DNA of 64,000 nucleotides from Phylloscopus collybita (Eukaryota > Chordata > Aves > Passeriformes > Phylloscopidae). The translations under genes and the position numbers were made by a program. Each line of letters begins with the position of its first letter. The stretch's first letter is position 1. Positions 51,091 through 63,164 of the stretch are shown piece by piece. The notes under the pieces were generated by a model. The model made no database searches and was not told the DNA's origin. It was given only the letters and a program-made list of their open reading frames with translations. The stretch spans positions 15,825,501 through 15,889,500 of the forward strand of contig JAJNNQ010000004.1 in assembly GCA_027886175.1 (NCBI GenBank). Direction: 5' to 3'.

Positions 51091-51263
51091 ACAGAATTAT
51101 TTAGGTTGGAAAGGTCCTTGAAGATCATGAAGTCCAACCCTTAATCTAACACAGCTGAGTCCACCATTGAACCATGTATGTAAAGCCTACATCTACACAT
51201 CTTTTATATACCTCTATGTATCTTTTAAATACTTGAGTTGGTGACTCAGCCACTTCCCTGGGA
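51091..51263 (-). mobile_element. CR1 LINE 3' fragment
   Basis: The phrase 'aggttggaaaggtccttgaa' and the following 'gtccaaccc...gtccaccattgaaccatg' and 'ggtgactcagccacttccct' match, from memory, the reverse complement of the 3' end of bird CR1 elements. Only about 170 bases remain, the usual 5'-truncated form, and no reverse-transcriptase sequence is present. A small internal duplication of 'cttttaaatac'-like sequence lies near 51199-51234. Mutations throughout indicate an old insertion. Confidence 0.8.
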
Positions 51264-54200
51264 ATATTTTTTTCAGTTTATTTATGGTTGATAATAAAGG
51301 TTCTTCTTCATCCCCAAACAGCAGAATTTTAGCATCAAATATACTAACGTTATCAAGAAAAGAAAATATTAATTTATGTGAAAGTGACTGTTGTGTTTGT
51401 GTCTTTCAAGCGATGTCACAGCATTTGCTTTGCAAGTCTTGCATTGCTTAATAGCATCTTACTACCTGGATGTTCCTGGAAGGTTGGCGCTTGTCTTTGG
51501 CTGTGTGCTTATGAACAAACAGAGGAGACTGTGCCCTGTTCAGCCTCAAAGCTCCCCCCGTGCCTGCAGCTGCTCAGCGGGTGTAGGCGGAGCACACCCA
51601 TCCCACTGGTCCTTTGGATCGAGTGGATGAGAGGGAATGACTGGAGGGCAGCTGGAGCCCTGGCTCGCATGCCTGGGTTTGTGTGGGAATCCTGTCCCAA
51701 AACACCACAGCAAGGAACAGGATGGGATGACACGCCCTTTCCGACAGATACTCCACACACAGGGCACAGCCTGATGTCTGTTGCCTGATGGCAGAGCAGA
51801 GCCTGAGTCCCACAGGATTATCTTTCTTGAGTAGTACTTCACACCATAAGCATGGCTAAATGCAGCCTCCTATTTGAGTCAAAAAAATGCCTTTTTTATT
51901 ACATAGAGAGGATTAGAGGCTGTCCAACTGCAATCTTGAACTTTGGGTCATAGTCTTTTTATTACTGGCTTTTTATCAGAGCTCTCTAATGAAAGAAGGG
52001 CATCGTGCATTAAAATCAACTTTTGAATTTAATTTTCTGTATGAACAGAACTTGGTACTATGTGTATAAACTTCTAATGGCATTCAACATATTTCACTTC
52101 TGAATAATTTGTACTCATTAATTACAAATGTACATCTTTTCCAATTGCAACTTACTGATCCAAATCGTATTAAATCAGAAATGATCACAGTTAAATTAAT
52201 TTTTTAAAATTTGCTGTACTCTGTTATATGAGGATGATTTTGTAACATATCTTATAAGTATACTGTGTCGCTGCACTAGAACTTTGTTTTCTAGAAATAC
52301 ATTGTTCAGGACTTTTTGGCATTTGGGGGTTTGGTTTTGTTGAGGTTTTTGTTTGTTTGTTTGTTTGTTTGTTTGTTTTTGGAAGAAATTTAAGTGGAAA
52401 GTTCTGTCAAGTTTTTTGAGGAACTTTAAAGTAGTGATGATTTAGAATGCCTTTTTTTTTTTTTTTTTTTAACCCAGTAAAATTATTGATTTGGAACAGG
52501 AATTGGTTTTTCTTTAAAGAGAAATTAAGAACTAAATCCTTAAAGACCTGCTCTGAGAAAAGGAAAGATTTTTGCATGAGCTACTACACTTTTTCATTAT
52601 TATCTGCAAGGTGTTTCCTTTTAATTCTGTTGTAGGGAAGTTCATCATGTTCAGAAACTGATTAATTCTATCACGAGATGCGTATATTTCAGGGTGGTGT
52701 CCTCTTTATCCTGTTCTACACATAAGACCTAGACATGCTGCCAGAACACTTCCTTTCCCAAGACAAAAAAAAAAAAAAAAAAAAAAAAAAGCAGATTTAG
52801 CCAACACAGAGCTAATGGCCTGAAGGTATGAGATGAAGGTTGGTGACTGGATCATTGTAAGAAAAATGCAGTTTTGTTTTATCAAAACATTATTAAGAGT
52901 ACTGCATAGGTGTGTTAAAGTGTCTATCAGAGAAAACCTTTGAAAATATAAGGCAACTTGTGGAATAGAGTAAGTTCTCTGACAGGTGAATTTTAATTCT
53001 TTTTCAATGCATCTTTTACATTTCTAACTATTTGTTTTTGTTAGTGTTCATCTTTGTCATAATCTCTCTTGTCTAGCTGAAATCCTGGAGATAACATCAT
53101 TTGCCAAAACAAACAAACACACAACCAAAAAAAAAACACACCAAAAAAACAAAAACTCAAAAACCAAAGAAATAACACTCAGCTCCAGTGTTGCTTATGT
53201 GAGAGAGGCAATTCAGCCAGGGCCTTCCTGATAACATGTTGGTATGACTAAATGCTGGTGGTGTTCTGCAAAGGGGTGGAAAAAGTAGACTATATAACAC
53301 CTGCTGATGTCTGAAGTGGTCTGTAAGAACACTTTCATTGAATTACTCTCAATAACAAATCAATTAATTTGACCTTTTTAACCCATAAATGGTTTGTAAT
53401 ATCTTTTAGATTGAAGCAGATAAAAGAATTCATTGTTGTCAGAGTCAAAGAACTTCGAGAACTTTTCAAAACCTGGGACATCTACACAGATGCTTAACCA
53501 CTGCATTTTTAGCACTACTCCTCACCCCCTCCTTAGTGCCAGGTTCCAAATATCCAACTATCTACTCAAGCAAGTGTCCTTAGTTTACAAGGACATGTCA
53601 TCAGAACCAATTACATTGCTTATGTGTATAATGAAGAGGAGCTGCGTGGACACAAGAAAATACAGGTTAACAGGATCTAACTTTAGATCTGTTAGCATCA
53701 AAGAGAAAAATGAGGGCACAGTTTTGCTTCAGATTGCATCTTCATGTTTATTTTACTAGGCATGGAGTTTGTCTTGCAGAGCTAACCTCTGACTTGTTCG
53801 TATTGCTGACATAAACCTTGCTGATTTCTATAGGAGTTATTAATTGCTGGTTTTGGGGTTTTATTTTCAAGAACTGAAGTCACAAGCTCAAAATATCAAT
53901 AATAATAAATAAAATATCAAAACAATCAAGAAGGCACGGGACTGCAACGGATCTGTAAATTGAGTTGGTATTTTAGCTTCAAAGATTCAAGCGCTGGAAT
54001 TTTTTCAACAGTAAGCCAGCAGAGAACGTGTTAGTAGGGGGGCTGGTTGTGCTACTTCGCGGCTGCACTGCCTACTTCTAGACAGTCGTCGTATGACAGC
54101 CTGCTCTAACAGCTACCCACATTTAAATAGCAGGGTTGTGTAAGAGTGAACACAACACATTTACCGAAATACATTTATGGTGGGGAGAGCCTTAAATATT

Positions 54201-54379
54201 CCTGCGGGTGGAATAACACTGAGAGAGAATCTGTCGCATTTTTATTAGACTGCATGTCAAACCTCAGAAGGAGGCAAAGTAACTTTTCTTCCTGTTACAG
54301 AGTGGCCTTATAAAATGCTACGGGTTTAGAGAGAATGAGAACATTCACTTTTTTTGATACAGTTTTTAATGCAGGGGTA
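51264..54379. other. Non-coding DNA with simple repeats
   Basis: No supported exon. A moderately GC-richer patch (about 51535-51760) has open frames in several phases but no recognisable product. AT-rich, repeat-poor sequence at 52010-52270 is a candidate conserved element. Homopolymers lie at 52452-52470 (T19) and 52765-52790 (A26), and an A/C-rich tract at 53105-53165. Confidence 0.5.
52351..52380 (+). repeat. (GTTT)n microsatellite
   Basis: About seven perfect GTTT units. Confidence 0.9.
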
Positions 54380-54720
54380 CAGCTGTAACTAATAGTATAA
54401 AGGTGGGAGGAGCAGAAGAAGGGCTTGGTCAGACGCGTTGTTGCGCTGAGTGTGAGAAGCGCTTGTGTAACTCCCGAAGTCCGCCGGGAGCCTGCTCGGC
54501 GCTGGCTGTCGGCGCTCTCCTCCGCATGCCGCCTGCCCTCTTGTGTCTGAAGAGCTCCGTGCAGGCGCCGCGGGCGGCCGGGGGACGGCGGGAGCGGCGG
54601 AGAGCGCGGAGCGGCTCCGCGGAATGATGGGCACCAGCCACGCTCTTCAAAGGCGCTCGTCTTGCCTCTGCGTGTGTCCGCCGTCTTGCTGTTTCGTTTG
54701 CAGCGCAAAAAGCAGGATAG
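54380..54720 (+). promoter_or_regulatory. TATA-containing CpG-island promoter and first exon candidate
   Basis: A compact CpG-rich stretch (about 54430-54720) follows a good TATA box, TATAAAGG at 54396-54403, on the + strand, predicting a start near 54425-54430. A frame from ATG at 54543 (or the paired ATGATG at 54624) stays open to 54767, which could be a short N-terminal coding exon, but its Cys/Ser/Arg-rich product matches nothing I recognise. No clear splice donor is visible before the stop; weak ones lie near 54757 and 54811. It may be an alternative promoter of the gene starting at 41.4 kb or a separate gene or long non-coding RNA. Confidence 0.55.
54396..54403 (+). promoter_or_regulatory. 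TATA box
   Basis: TATAAAGG about 30 bases before the left edge of the CpG-rich segment, which makes the + strand the likely direction of transcription. Confidence 0.55.
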
Positions 54721-55194
54721 TTTGCAGCTTTCTTATGCAGAGACAGGAACATCAGAAAGTGGGTTAGCCAAACTGATGTGCAGAAAAGCTCTAGGAGTGA
54801 ATTTGAAGCGATGGGTAGAGGCTGTAATGCATATGATTAAAGTGAAACATGCTGCCTACACAGAGAATTGCTAACAAGACTCTTTCACAGCTTTCATGTC
54901 TCAGCCCTGCTTTTACAGAAAATAAATTCATGTTTGGTTTCAGTGGGTGTGCCGTTTTGCTCAGCCCTACAGGATAGATAAGACAGTCAAACTACACAGA
55001 TGCAACCAATTGAACACAAATAATACAGTTTGCACTGAGCAGAAACAACGGCTGTGCTTATTAGCAAAGCGGTGTCGCAGATTAACATTCGTTTGGTCTA
55101 TCTCGAGCTTATTTTCTCTTGGTGCTTTATTGTTCAATACTCCTAGGGAAGAGAGGGTAAAAGCACAGATTTAATTAACGCAAATTGGTTGGGG

Positions 55195-55261
55195 GGAGAG
55201 GAGAGGAGAGGAGAGGAGAGGAGAGGAGAGGAGAGGAGAGGAGAGGAGAGGAGAGGAGAGG
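55195..55261 (+). repeat. (GAGAG)n microsatellite
   Basis: About thirteen perfect AGGAG/GAGAG pentamers, purine-only on the + strand. Confidence 0.95.
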
Positions 55262-55926
55262 AAGATATTCCATGTCCTTTAAATACTTCTCCTCCTTTTC
55301 AAACAGAAGCGTAGATATTGATGCAAGCCATTTAATAGTTTCTGGCAGTAATTCTACCACATCCCCTTGCTCATATGATGCATACTTTCTGTAGCTTGAA
55401 AGAGTATTTAAATAGTCTCTCGTGTTTAAAGAGCTTCCAGAATTATCTGAAGTTTTTGCAAGATGCAGAAAAATAGACTGCAGCAGCTGTATGTTGTTAC
55501 CGTGTTTAGAAAAAAAATAAAGAAATAGTAATTCAAGTAATTATTTAAAAAGCTGTTTAAAAAGCAGCTAAAAATGGGTTTGATCCATAAAGGTTATTTT
55601 AACTTTCAATTTTTCAATTAATTTTTTTGTTATTATTTTCTTGAGAAATATTGTGCATTTATATAAGAAACTTTACCTCATGTCAGTCCCATGTGAACTC
55701 AGGGGTTATTTAAAATAATTTCATTTGTGTTTTCTTTGAGATATTATATCTTTCAGTCTTCATTTTCTTGACAACAGTCATTATAGATCCAGGGAGGATA
55801 AAAATGTGGATTTTGGAAGGTTTTTTTAATTAGACATCCAATTGTTACTTATGCATTAAGAATTCAAGCCCAGGTGTTCGAGTTTTAGCAAAAAGGACTT
55901 ACAGAGATTAGCATGTTCTGGGGTTT

Positions 55927-55949
55927 TGTTTGTTTGTTTGTTTGTTTGT
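55927..55949 (+). repeat. (GTTT)n microsatellite
   Basis: Between five and six GTTT units. Confidence 0.85.
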
Positions 55950-57842
55950 ATTTTTTAAATTTCAAAGCAAAATATACATGGAGAAGGTTTTGTGTTTGGA
56001 CTAATTCTGCTCCCAGTCCTGCTGATCTCTTCAGGTCCCGCAGACTGAGAAATCAGCAGAAGGACACAGGTGGGTGAACAAGATGCCTGTGGTCACACAT
56101 TGATTTTAGGTCTCTTGTGTCCTTAAACCTGTGTGTGTTGTGTCCCTCCCCAGAACCATTTTGCCAGGGTACCTTGGATTTGTATCTGGGAAAGACGTTT
56201 CTGAAAATGTGGCATGTTTGTATTTGCATCCCGCAATTGCTCTATGGACAGAGGCATATTTCTCATCTGAGTTCTCACCTTTACTCATCACTCAACCCAT
56301 CTGGTGTTTGAAGAGCCCCATGCAGGCACCACGGGCCTCATACCTCAAGCCCTAGATCTGCAAGCCTGAAGGTGTTTTTAGGCAGAGCCTTGAGTTTGAG
56401 TAGAAAGCTGCTGCCAAGCAGCTGCCATTGTGTGTAGAAGGAAGGCAATGTGTTCACAAAGAAAGCTCTTAGTTCTTCAGTCTCATCTGATCAGGTCTCA
56501 TTTTATTTTAAAAAATAGCAAGTTTTTCATGCTCCAATGTGCCATGACTAAAATGTCTAGAGACATTTCACAGACACAACTCAAATGCATACACAAATGA
56601 ATCAGACTTGCCAAATGAATTATAAAATACTCTAGCTTTCCCTTCCTGAGTACATCATGAAAGTGTTGCTTGGGAAATACATTGGTGGTGCATGGAAATT
56701 TATCTACAACTAAAGATGTTTCCTGATTTCTTCACTTACACTTGTTACCTGGTGGTAAACCAAACTTTGTAGATCAGGCATTCGTTTATGAGCCTACATT
56801 GTGCAGGTTCATAAATTCAGGTCTGAAGAAGTCAAGTCTGGGAACCAGTTCCTCTCAGTACAAACCATAGACTCAAGCCATTTGTCCCAAGACCATCTAA
56901 GTATTCACTGAATAGCCTGGAAATCAGGGAGGTTGAAGAGTGCGCTGGATTTTGGGGACAACAAACACAACCGATGAAGAATGTGTTGTAGCACAAGTCA
57001 TCCTTCAAGAGTGGTGCCTCAGCAGCCCTGGCTCTGTAGGCAATGTGCTGCCAGCTCCAGCTTAGGTCTCACTGATTCAGACAAGGAAAAGTTCTTTCTG
57101 CAACAATGTGGTGAAACCAGCTAGCATGAAACACAAGTGCCACTGAGTGACAAGTGGCTGATAGTAACTAGTTAGACAGATTCTCTTTTAAGTAATAAGT
57201 GGGATAGTCCATAAAATTTTATAATACACTCATGATAGAAACTGTGGTCTCCCAAGAGTATGCAGAGTATTTCCATCAACATTGACAGGTGAAACTAAGT
57301 GAAACAGAGTCAGTGTCTTTGGGCATGTTATAGACTTAGAAAAACACTAGGACATCTTAAAGCCACTGCCATCATTCCCTGCTTTAAACTCCATTGCAGC
57401 TTTATCTTATAGTGTGAGATATAAAAAGACAAAATTTATTTCTGGAACCTACAGGTCTAAATGGAAAAGTAAGGACAAGATCTCTCCCTTAACTGCAGGA
57501 AAAATTCTCACTTTTTATCAGTTCAAATGAAACCCTTTCCTTGAACTGAATACATCATACCTAATGCATATTCTCAGCTTTAACTCAGCAGGCAAAAGAT
57601 GACAAGCTGTGTTGTCCTGCTTAGGGATATATTGGAGGAGAATAAGTAATAAAGAATTTATCTACTTCAATATTTGTGGTGTCTTTGAAGTGCTAATAAT
57701 ATTTGTAAAAGTTGATATGTCAGGTTAACACCTGCTCTGTGAGCATTTAGATTTATTGCAATCTTGCAGATTGCAGATTTTTTTTTTCCTCCATAGTAAA
57801 ATCACTAAGATGGTCTCAGTTGAGGTATCACTTTAACTTGAC

Positions 57843-57912
57843 TACTTTGTTTTTTGGGTTGTTGGTTGGTTGGTTAGTTTTGGTTTTGGGGGTTTTTGTT
57901 TTGTTTTGTTTT
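57843..57912 (+). repeat. G/T-rich tract
   Basis: Seventy bases of TTGG, TTTGG and TTTTG units. Confidence 0.75.
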
Positions 57913-59169
57913 ACTAAATCTTCAGTCAAAATATTTTAATCATGAGGAAGTTGTTTCTGACAGATACATCCAGCGAATTAAATTGAAGTTAAATTTATGG
58001 AGTCATATCAGTGCTTTTGTTTTGTCTAATCTCTCAAAAACAATATATGTGAAAAAATAACATAAAGAATAAGTCAGCAAGAAACCCAAAAACATAGAAA
58101 TTATAAGTGGATGCAGCTGCGGTACCATACTGCTCTTGCTAGCTAACTAGCTCCCAGCTTCCCCCCGAATGATGGGACAAACACAGATATGTTTGAGTAA
58201 CTTTTAAGGAAAAAATGGTTATAGGAGGCAAGGAAAGTAGCTGGAAGGTCAAGGCTGAGAAGTGGAAGATTTCTCAAAAGAGGTGGATTAAGGGAATAGG
58301 TGTAAGTATACAGTCAGGCTGGTATAGAGGGATAACTGAAGTTATCAGAGGAGAGGAGGGCAGGATGAAAATGTTCTGTGCCTTACAAAACAGCAGTATG
58401 ACATGGGATGATTCCTTTCTGATGAACTGTCACTATCTTAAGTGTATAGGAAGCTTGGAGTGGAAAAAACAGATGGCACACGGGAGATGAAGTGACATAA
58501 TTTGTCTCTCTGCCTGATTTCTCTACCCTTCACATAGAATTTGGTAAGTGGGGGAGGAAAGAAGTCTGGATGTGATTCTTCTCCATCCCCACATGTTTCT
58601 CTTTGCCCTCAGAAATCTCACGAGACTCCAACTTCTCTCACGAGCTATTGGTAAAGATGGTTTCCATCATTGCCAAGAATTTTTGAGAAATTGGCTTGGA
58701 GAAGTTATTTTTTTTCCTTTGTGGAAAAAAGGTTGACACATAGGAATGCAGAGATAAGAGACATTAAAAACAAGGACAGTGAGCAATTTAGTTGTACTAA
58801 GGCTTGGGCAAAGAGATGGAAGGAGGCTTTACAATTTGTGTGTTTCAAGGGAAGTTGCTAATGGGCTGTGTGATCTTCTTGCCAGGCCTGTGATGAGTTG
58901 ACATGTTTCAGCCATGAGGAAAGGGCATTGGCATCACCCATTGCAGCTGGCTGGTCAGCTGCCTGGAACAAGTTCATGGTTTTTGGCCAGTTTCCACTGA
59001 ACAAGTAAAGCTTCCTTTAAAAAAATCCCTGCACCTGGCAATGTTCAGGAAAATAATTGGTAGATGTATTAGAGAGGAAAAAGACTAGTGAGCACAGGTG
59101 TTTAAAGCCCTAAAAGTTAGATTTTGGTATATTACACCTTTTCAAAAAAAAAAAAAAAAATAGCAGCAT

Positions 59170-59246
59170 GTTGGTTTGGTGTTTTGTTGTTGTGGTTTTG
59201 GGGTTTTTTTGTTTTGTTTTGTTTTTGGGGGTTTTTTGTTTGTTTG

Positions 59247-59277
<31 letters not shown>

Positions 59278-59283
59278 TTAAGA
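59170..59283 (+). repeat. G/T-rich (TTTG)n/(TTTTG)n tract
   Basis: About 110 bases almost wholly T and G. It follows an A-run at 59144-59160 and generates low-complexity open frames on both strands that are not genes. Confidence 0.85.
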
Positions 59284-61386
59284 AAGGATTTGTTGGTGGG
59301 GAAGGGAAAGGGAGAAGCTGGTGACTCTGAAAGCAGGTGGCCTCCAGGTCTCTGCTGGATCCAAAATTCTTGCCAAGATGAGCAGGGCTTGTCTTTGTAC
59401 AGACAACCAGTACAGGGCTGATCTTTGCAGTGTGCAAAGAGTAACATCGATGCACGGATCATCATTTTAAGAAGTGACTGTGAACTGTGGCTGTAACTGC
59501 AGATGTGCCAGGAGTCGTGTGAAATTCAAAGCCCTTTTTCCAGCTCCAGACCTGGATGCCTACAGAGGGGAAACCTGCTGAGCAGGCTGCTCCAGAGTGA
59601 GCCAGAAGTGTGTTATGCTAGCAGGGTAGTACCAGGAGGAAGGGCAGGATATGTAGTGGATCTGCCTGTGTCGTGACGAACGTGAGCAATCTGGTGTTTG
59701 TCACAGGTCTTAAAACTAAAACTGAGCATAAATAAAGAACCCTACTGCAAGTGAGCAGGATTTTTATAGTGGTTTCCAGGAATGAAATCAAACCTAAACT
59801 GCAAGGGAAATATTCTCTGCCACATTCAAAGTTTGTGTACAGAACGTTTCAAATAAATGCTCTGTAAAAATGATTTAATTCTGCTGTGATTATGAACTTG
59901 CACAAACATGCTCTTTCACATTACTCTCTTAAATAAATTTGATTAGTAACAGCTGTGACTGCATAAGTCCCCCAAATTTCATTTTCTCAATAGAAATGGG
60001 TTGAAGAAATCTTCAGATTATTGTAAATGAAGACTTCGTTGGTATTTTAAGCTAAGATATCCTCAACAACAACCCAGCAGTAATAACGTGGACACACTCC
60101 TCTTGGAGAGGCTGCAATGAACTGCCTTTAGTTCAGACAAATAGTCTTTTCAGTTCCTGGAGCACTCTGTGAGTATTATCTGCTTTGTACTGAGCAAGTC
60201 CTAAAATCTAACCAAGTAATAAATGGTGCTGCTCAGTGACAAGCTGTTTAACCCATAAGCAGGCTGCTGAGGCTTCATTGTGAGCTGCTCCTTTTCACCA
60301 TGCAGACTAGGTGCAGACAGTCATCCCCTCCTACACACACGGATATTACATATGTTTTCTGATGGTAGTGTTTGTTTACCACTCATGACTGTGTTGGTTT
60401 GTGCACCGTGTGGTGCTCTGGGACGAGGCAGCATCCTCACACTGCAGACAAGGGCTGTCTTTCCCACCTATTCCCCCTGCACACAGAAAATGTTCCCAGC
60501 TGATGGGGCAGGATGTGCTCTGCCACCTGTGCTCTGTGATGGTGAATCCATAGCTTGGGTGCCCCCCACAGATTCCAAATTTCAATTCTCATCACAGTGT
60601 GCTGCAGAGTTACACCTATATTAGAGGACAGACACCCTGGTCCCCAGCTCTGCCATGCACTGCTGTTGCTGCCAGCACTGGCTGGCTTTCTGCATGTGTG
60701 ACTGCAACCTACTTCTCTGCAGTCCCTGATGTCAGCAAGGGCTACAGGCAAGCTCTCCTATACAGCTCTTCTGCTAATGAGCTGCTCTGCTAATTAAATA
60801 GAAAGGCATATTTGGCAGTGTCTTTGATATTTATCCTCAGTATGGCCGTTTTGATTTGTTTAGGATTTCAGGGTGGTCTTAAGGGAGAAGATACGGTAAG
60901 AAATTGCTTACCGAGTTTGTATTATGTTTTATCAACATTGAAATAAAGTTTATAAAATAGTGTTTTGTTCCTTCTAAGCCACATAATACAATATTTAAAA
61001 AAAATGGAAAAGAGGAGAAAGAAAAAAGTAAAGCTCAACCCAGACCACACTTACAATTCAGAAAAATAAAAAAAAGAAGTCATGTGGGAAGGGCCTTTTT
61101 TAATGTTTTTTTGTATGCCACATGTACTCAGCAACATCCATGATGAATGATAGTGAGAAGATAAATAGCATTTATTACACACTTTTGACCACCTTACATG
61201 TACTTCCTAATTCTTCTTCTATGTTACTTTTGACCATTTCAGCCATTTTGAACAGCTTTAGGCAGATAGCATTTTCTTACAAGGAGAAAAAACACCAAAC
61301 AAACAGCCCAGTCTGGGATAGGAAGGTTGACTTTTTACCCAGCAAATGAAGAGTGTCCCACCTGGATGCACATTTCCATATGGTAA

Positions 61387-61390
<4 letters not shown>

Positions 61391-61449
<59 letters not shown>
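61391..61449 (+). repeat. 59-nt T-run
   Basis: Fifty-nine uninterrupted T residues, the longest homopolymer here. No processed pseudogene or retroposon body is recognised on either side. Confidence 0.9.
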
Positions 61450-61453
<4 letters not shown>

Positions 61454-63128
61454 AGGCAGGAAATAAGTTTTAAGCTGAGGTCCTCTGATCTGGTAGGGTG
61501 AGAGGCAGATGGTCGGACTCCCAGGGGATTTGTATCTGCTCACTCACTGCTCCCTATCAAGCATCAGTGCTCTGCAGTATGCAGAGACAGAGATTTCCAT
61601 ACCTCCAAGGAGAAACATGCTGTTTGCCTCCTAGCCATGTGACTTACAGACGTACCAGAACTATAGCATTAATGTGCCCAAAAAGAACCCCTAGACTGGG
61701 TCATTTTTAGGTTTAGAATTTTTAATTAATTAGATTTTTCCTTTTTTCCTGTCTTTATCCACCTTTGTAAACAGAGGCGATGTAGCTAAAGCACTAAATT
61801 TGTATATTACAAAAATATGTAGAAAATGGCACAAAGCCATAAGACAGTTTAAATTTGTGAAATGCTACAAGTATTCAGTAATGCTTCTGTTCTTGGCTCT
61901 TTTCTGGAGGTTTGTTCATGATTGTTGCTAAAGACAGAATAGCAGGGTAGGTGAACTGGTCATAATGGCCAGTATCCCCATTCCACTGTTCTGATGGTAT
62001 GCATGGACATGTGCATTTGTCTGCTGTTCAGCCAAATATTTACTGGTGGAGTTCTGTATGAACTTGAATGAAAAAATACGATGTTACTACTCTGACTCTT
62101 TGCTGGAAACAGGCAACAAAATAATAAAGGGAAATTTGAGGTTGCCATCAGCCACCTTGGTAACACAGTAACTTCCGCGGACATTCCATACAGCGTAATG
62201 ACTCTGGGTTCCCACAGTAAACTTCATGGTGCAAATTTCAAGACAAAGAATTAAAGGGTTGCCAGTCTAGCAGTAACCAATAATACCTGAGAGAGTAGAT
62301 CCATTTGTAACCTTTTCTCAGTCTTCTGAAGTGTTGCTGTGTATAGCAAGCATCAGGCTCAGTGTTGCATTTGCAGAGATCAGATGGAATCAAGTGCTGC
62401 TTTGTGTCTTCTACCTTTGTGTCTTCCCTGTGAGAAAGTTTCAAATTTGGAAATTTGTACTAGGAATGAATTGCATTGAGATTATGAAAATTTGAAGACA
62501 TTAAAATTTGTGAAAGGTGTTGAAGGGTATGTGTATGTTTTATAGGATGAGCTTTCTATTTCTTGGTAGTTCATTAATATTCAGTGTGTATGAGGACTGA
62601 TCTAGATTTTGTAAAGTAAAATGGGAATGTGGCTAAATAATTTCTCTTTGTACAACTATGCAGAAGATGAATGTTATTTAATTATCTGAAACCTATTTTC
62701 TACCTGTACAAGGAAAAACTGAACACAGGGAAGACACTATTATTTTCATTCTGATCCATTCAGTGATCATGGCTTGGTACTGTATTTTTTTCAAAATACA
62801 GAAAAATATTTTTTCCTACATAGGAATGCAAAGAGGTTCACTATTAATTGCTTGCTCTGTATTAACAGAAATATTAGGGAGCTGTAGGTTTTATTGTTTT
62901 GCTTAATATTAAAGGCTAATGCTGAAGCGAATGTCTTCCTGGGATGTATTTGATAATTTTTCCTCTCTTACAAATAAAGAGTTTTATTTTCTCCAGGGAT
63001 TTGCTCTGATGGTTTAGCTTCATTTGCATTTTTGGAGGCTTAAAGGAGGTGTCATGACTTTCAGAACTGCTGAATATTCAAGGAGTCTTGATGGCACTGT
63101 AAAGTGCAGGATGTTTTTGAATGGCAGG

Positions 63129-63164
63129 GCGGGCCACAGACCTGTAGCGGGCCACAGACCTGTA
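63129..63164. repeat. Perfect 18-bp tandem duplication
   Basis: Two exact adjacent copies of GCGGGCCACAGACCTGTA. The duplication must be recent or under constraint, since no base has changed. Confidence 0.9.

Noticed and set aside
58215..58490. 91-codon frame with balanced composition
   Set aside because: No family motif, no splice or promoter context, and length within chance for AT-moderate DNA. Cross-species codon conservation would be needed.
59124..59465. Frames of 66-107 codons on both strands
   Set aside because: Low-complexity translation of the G/T-rich tract at 59170-59283.
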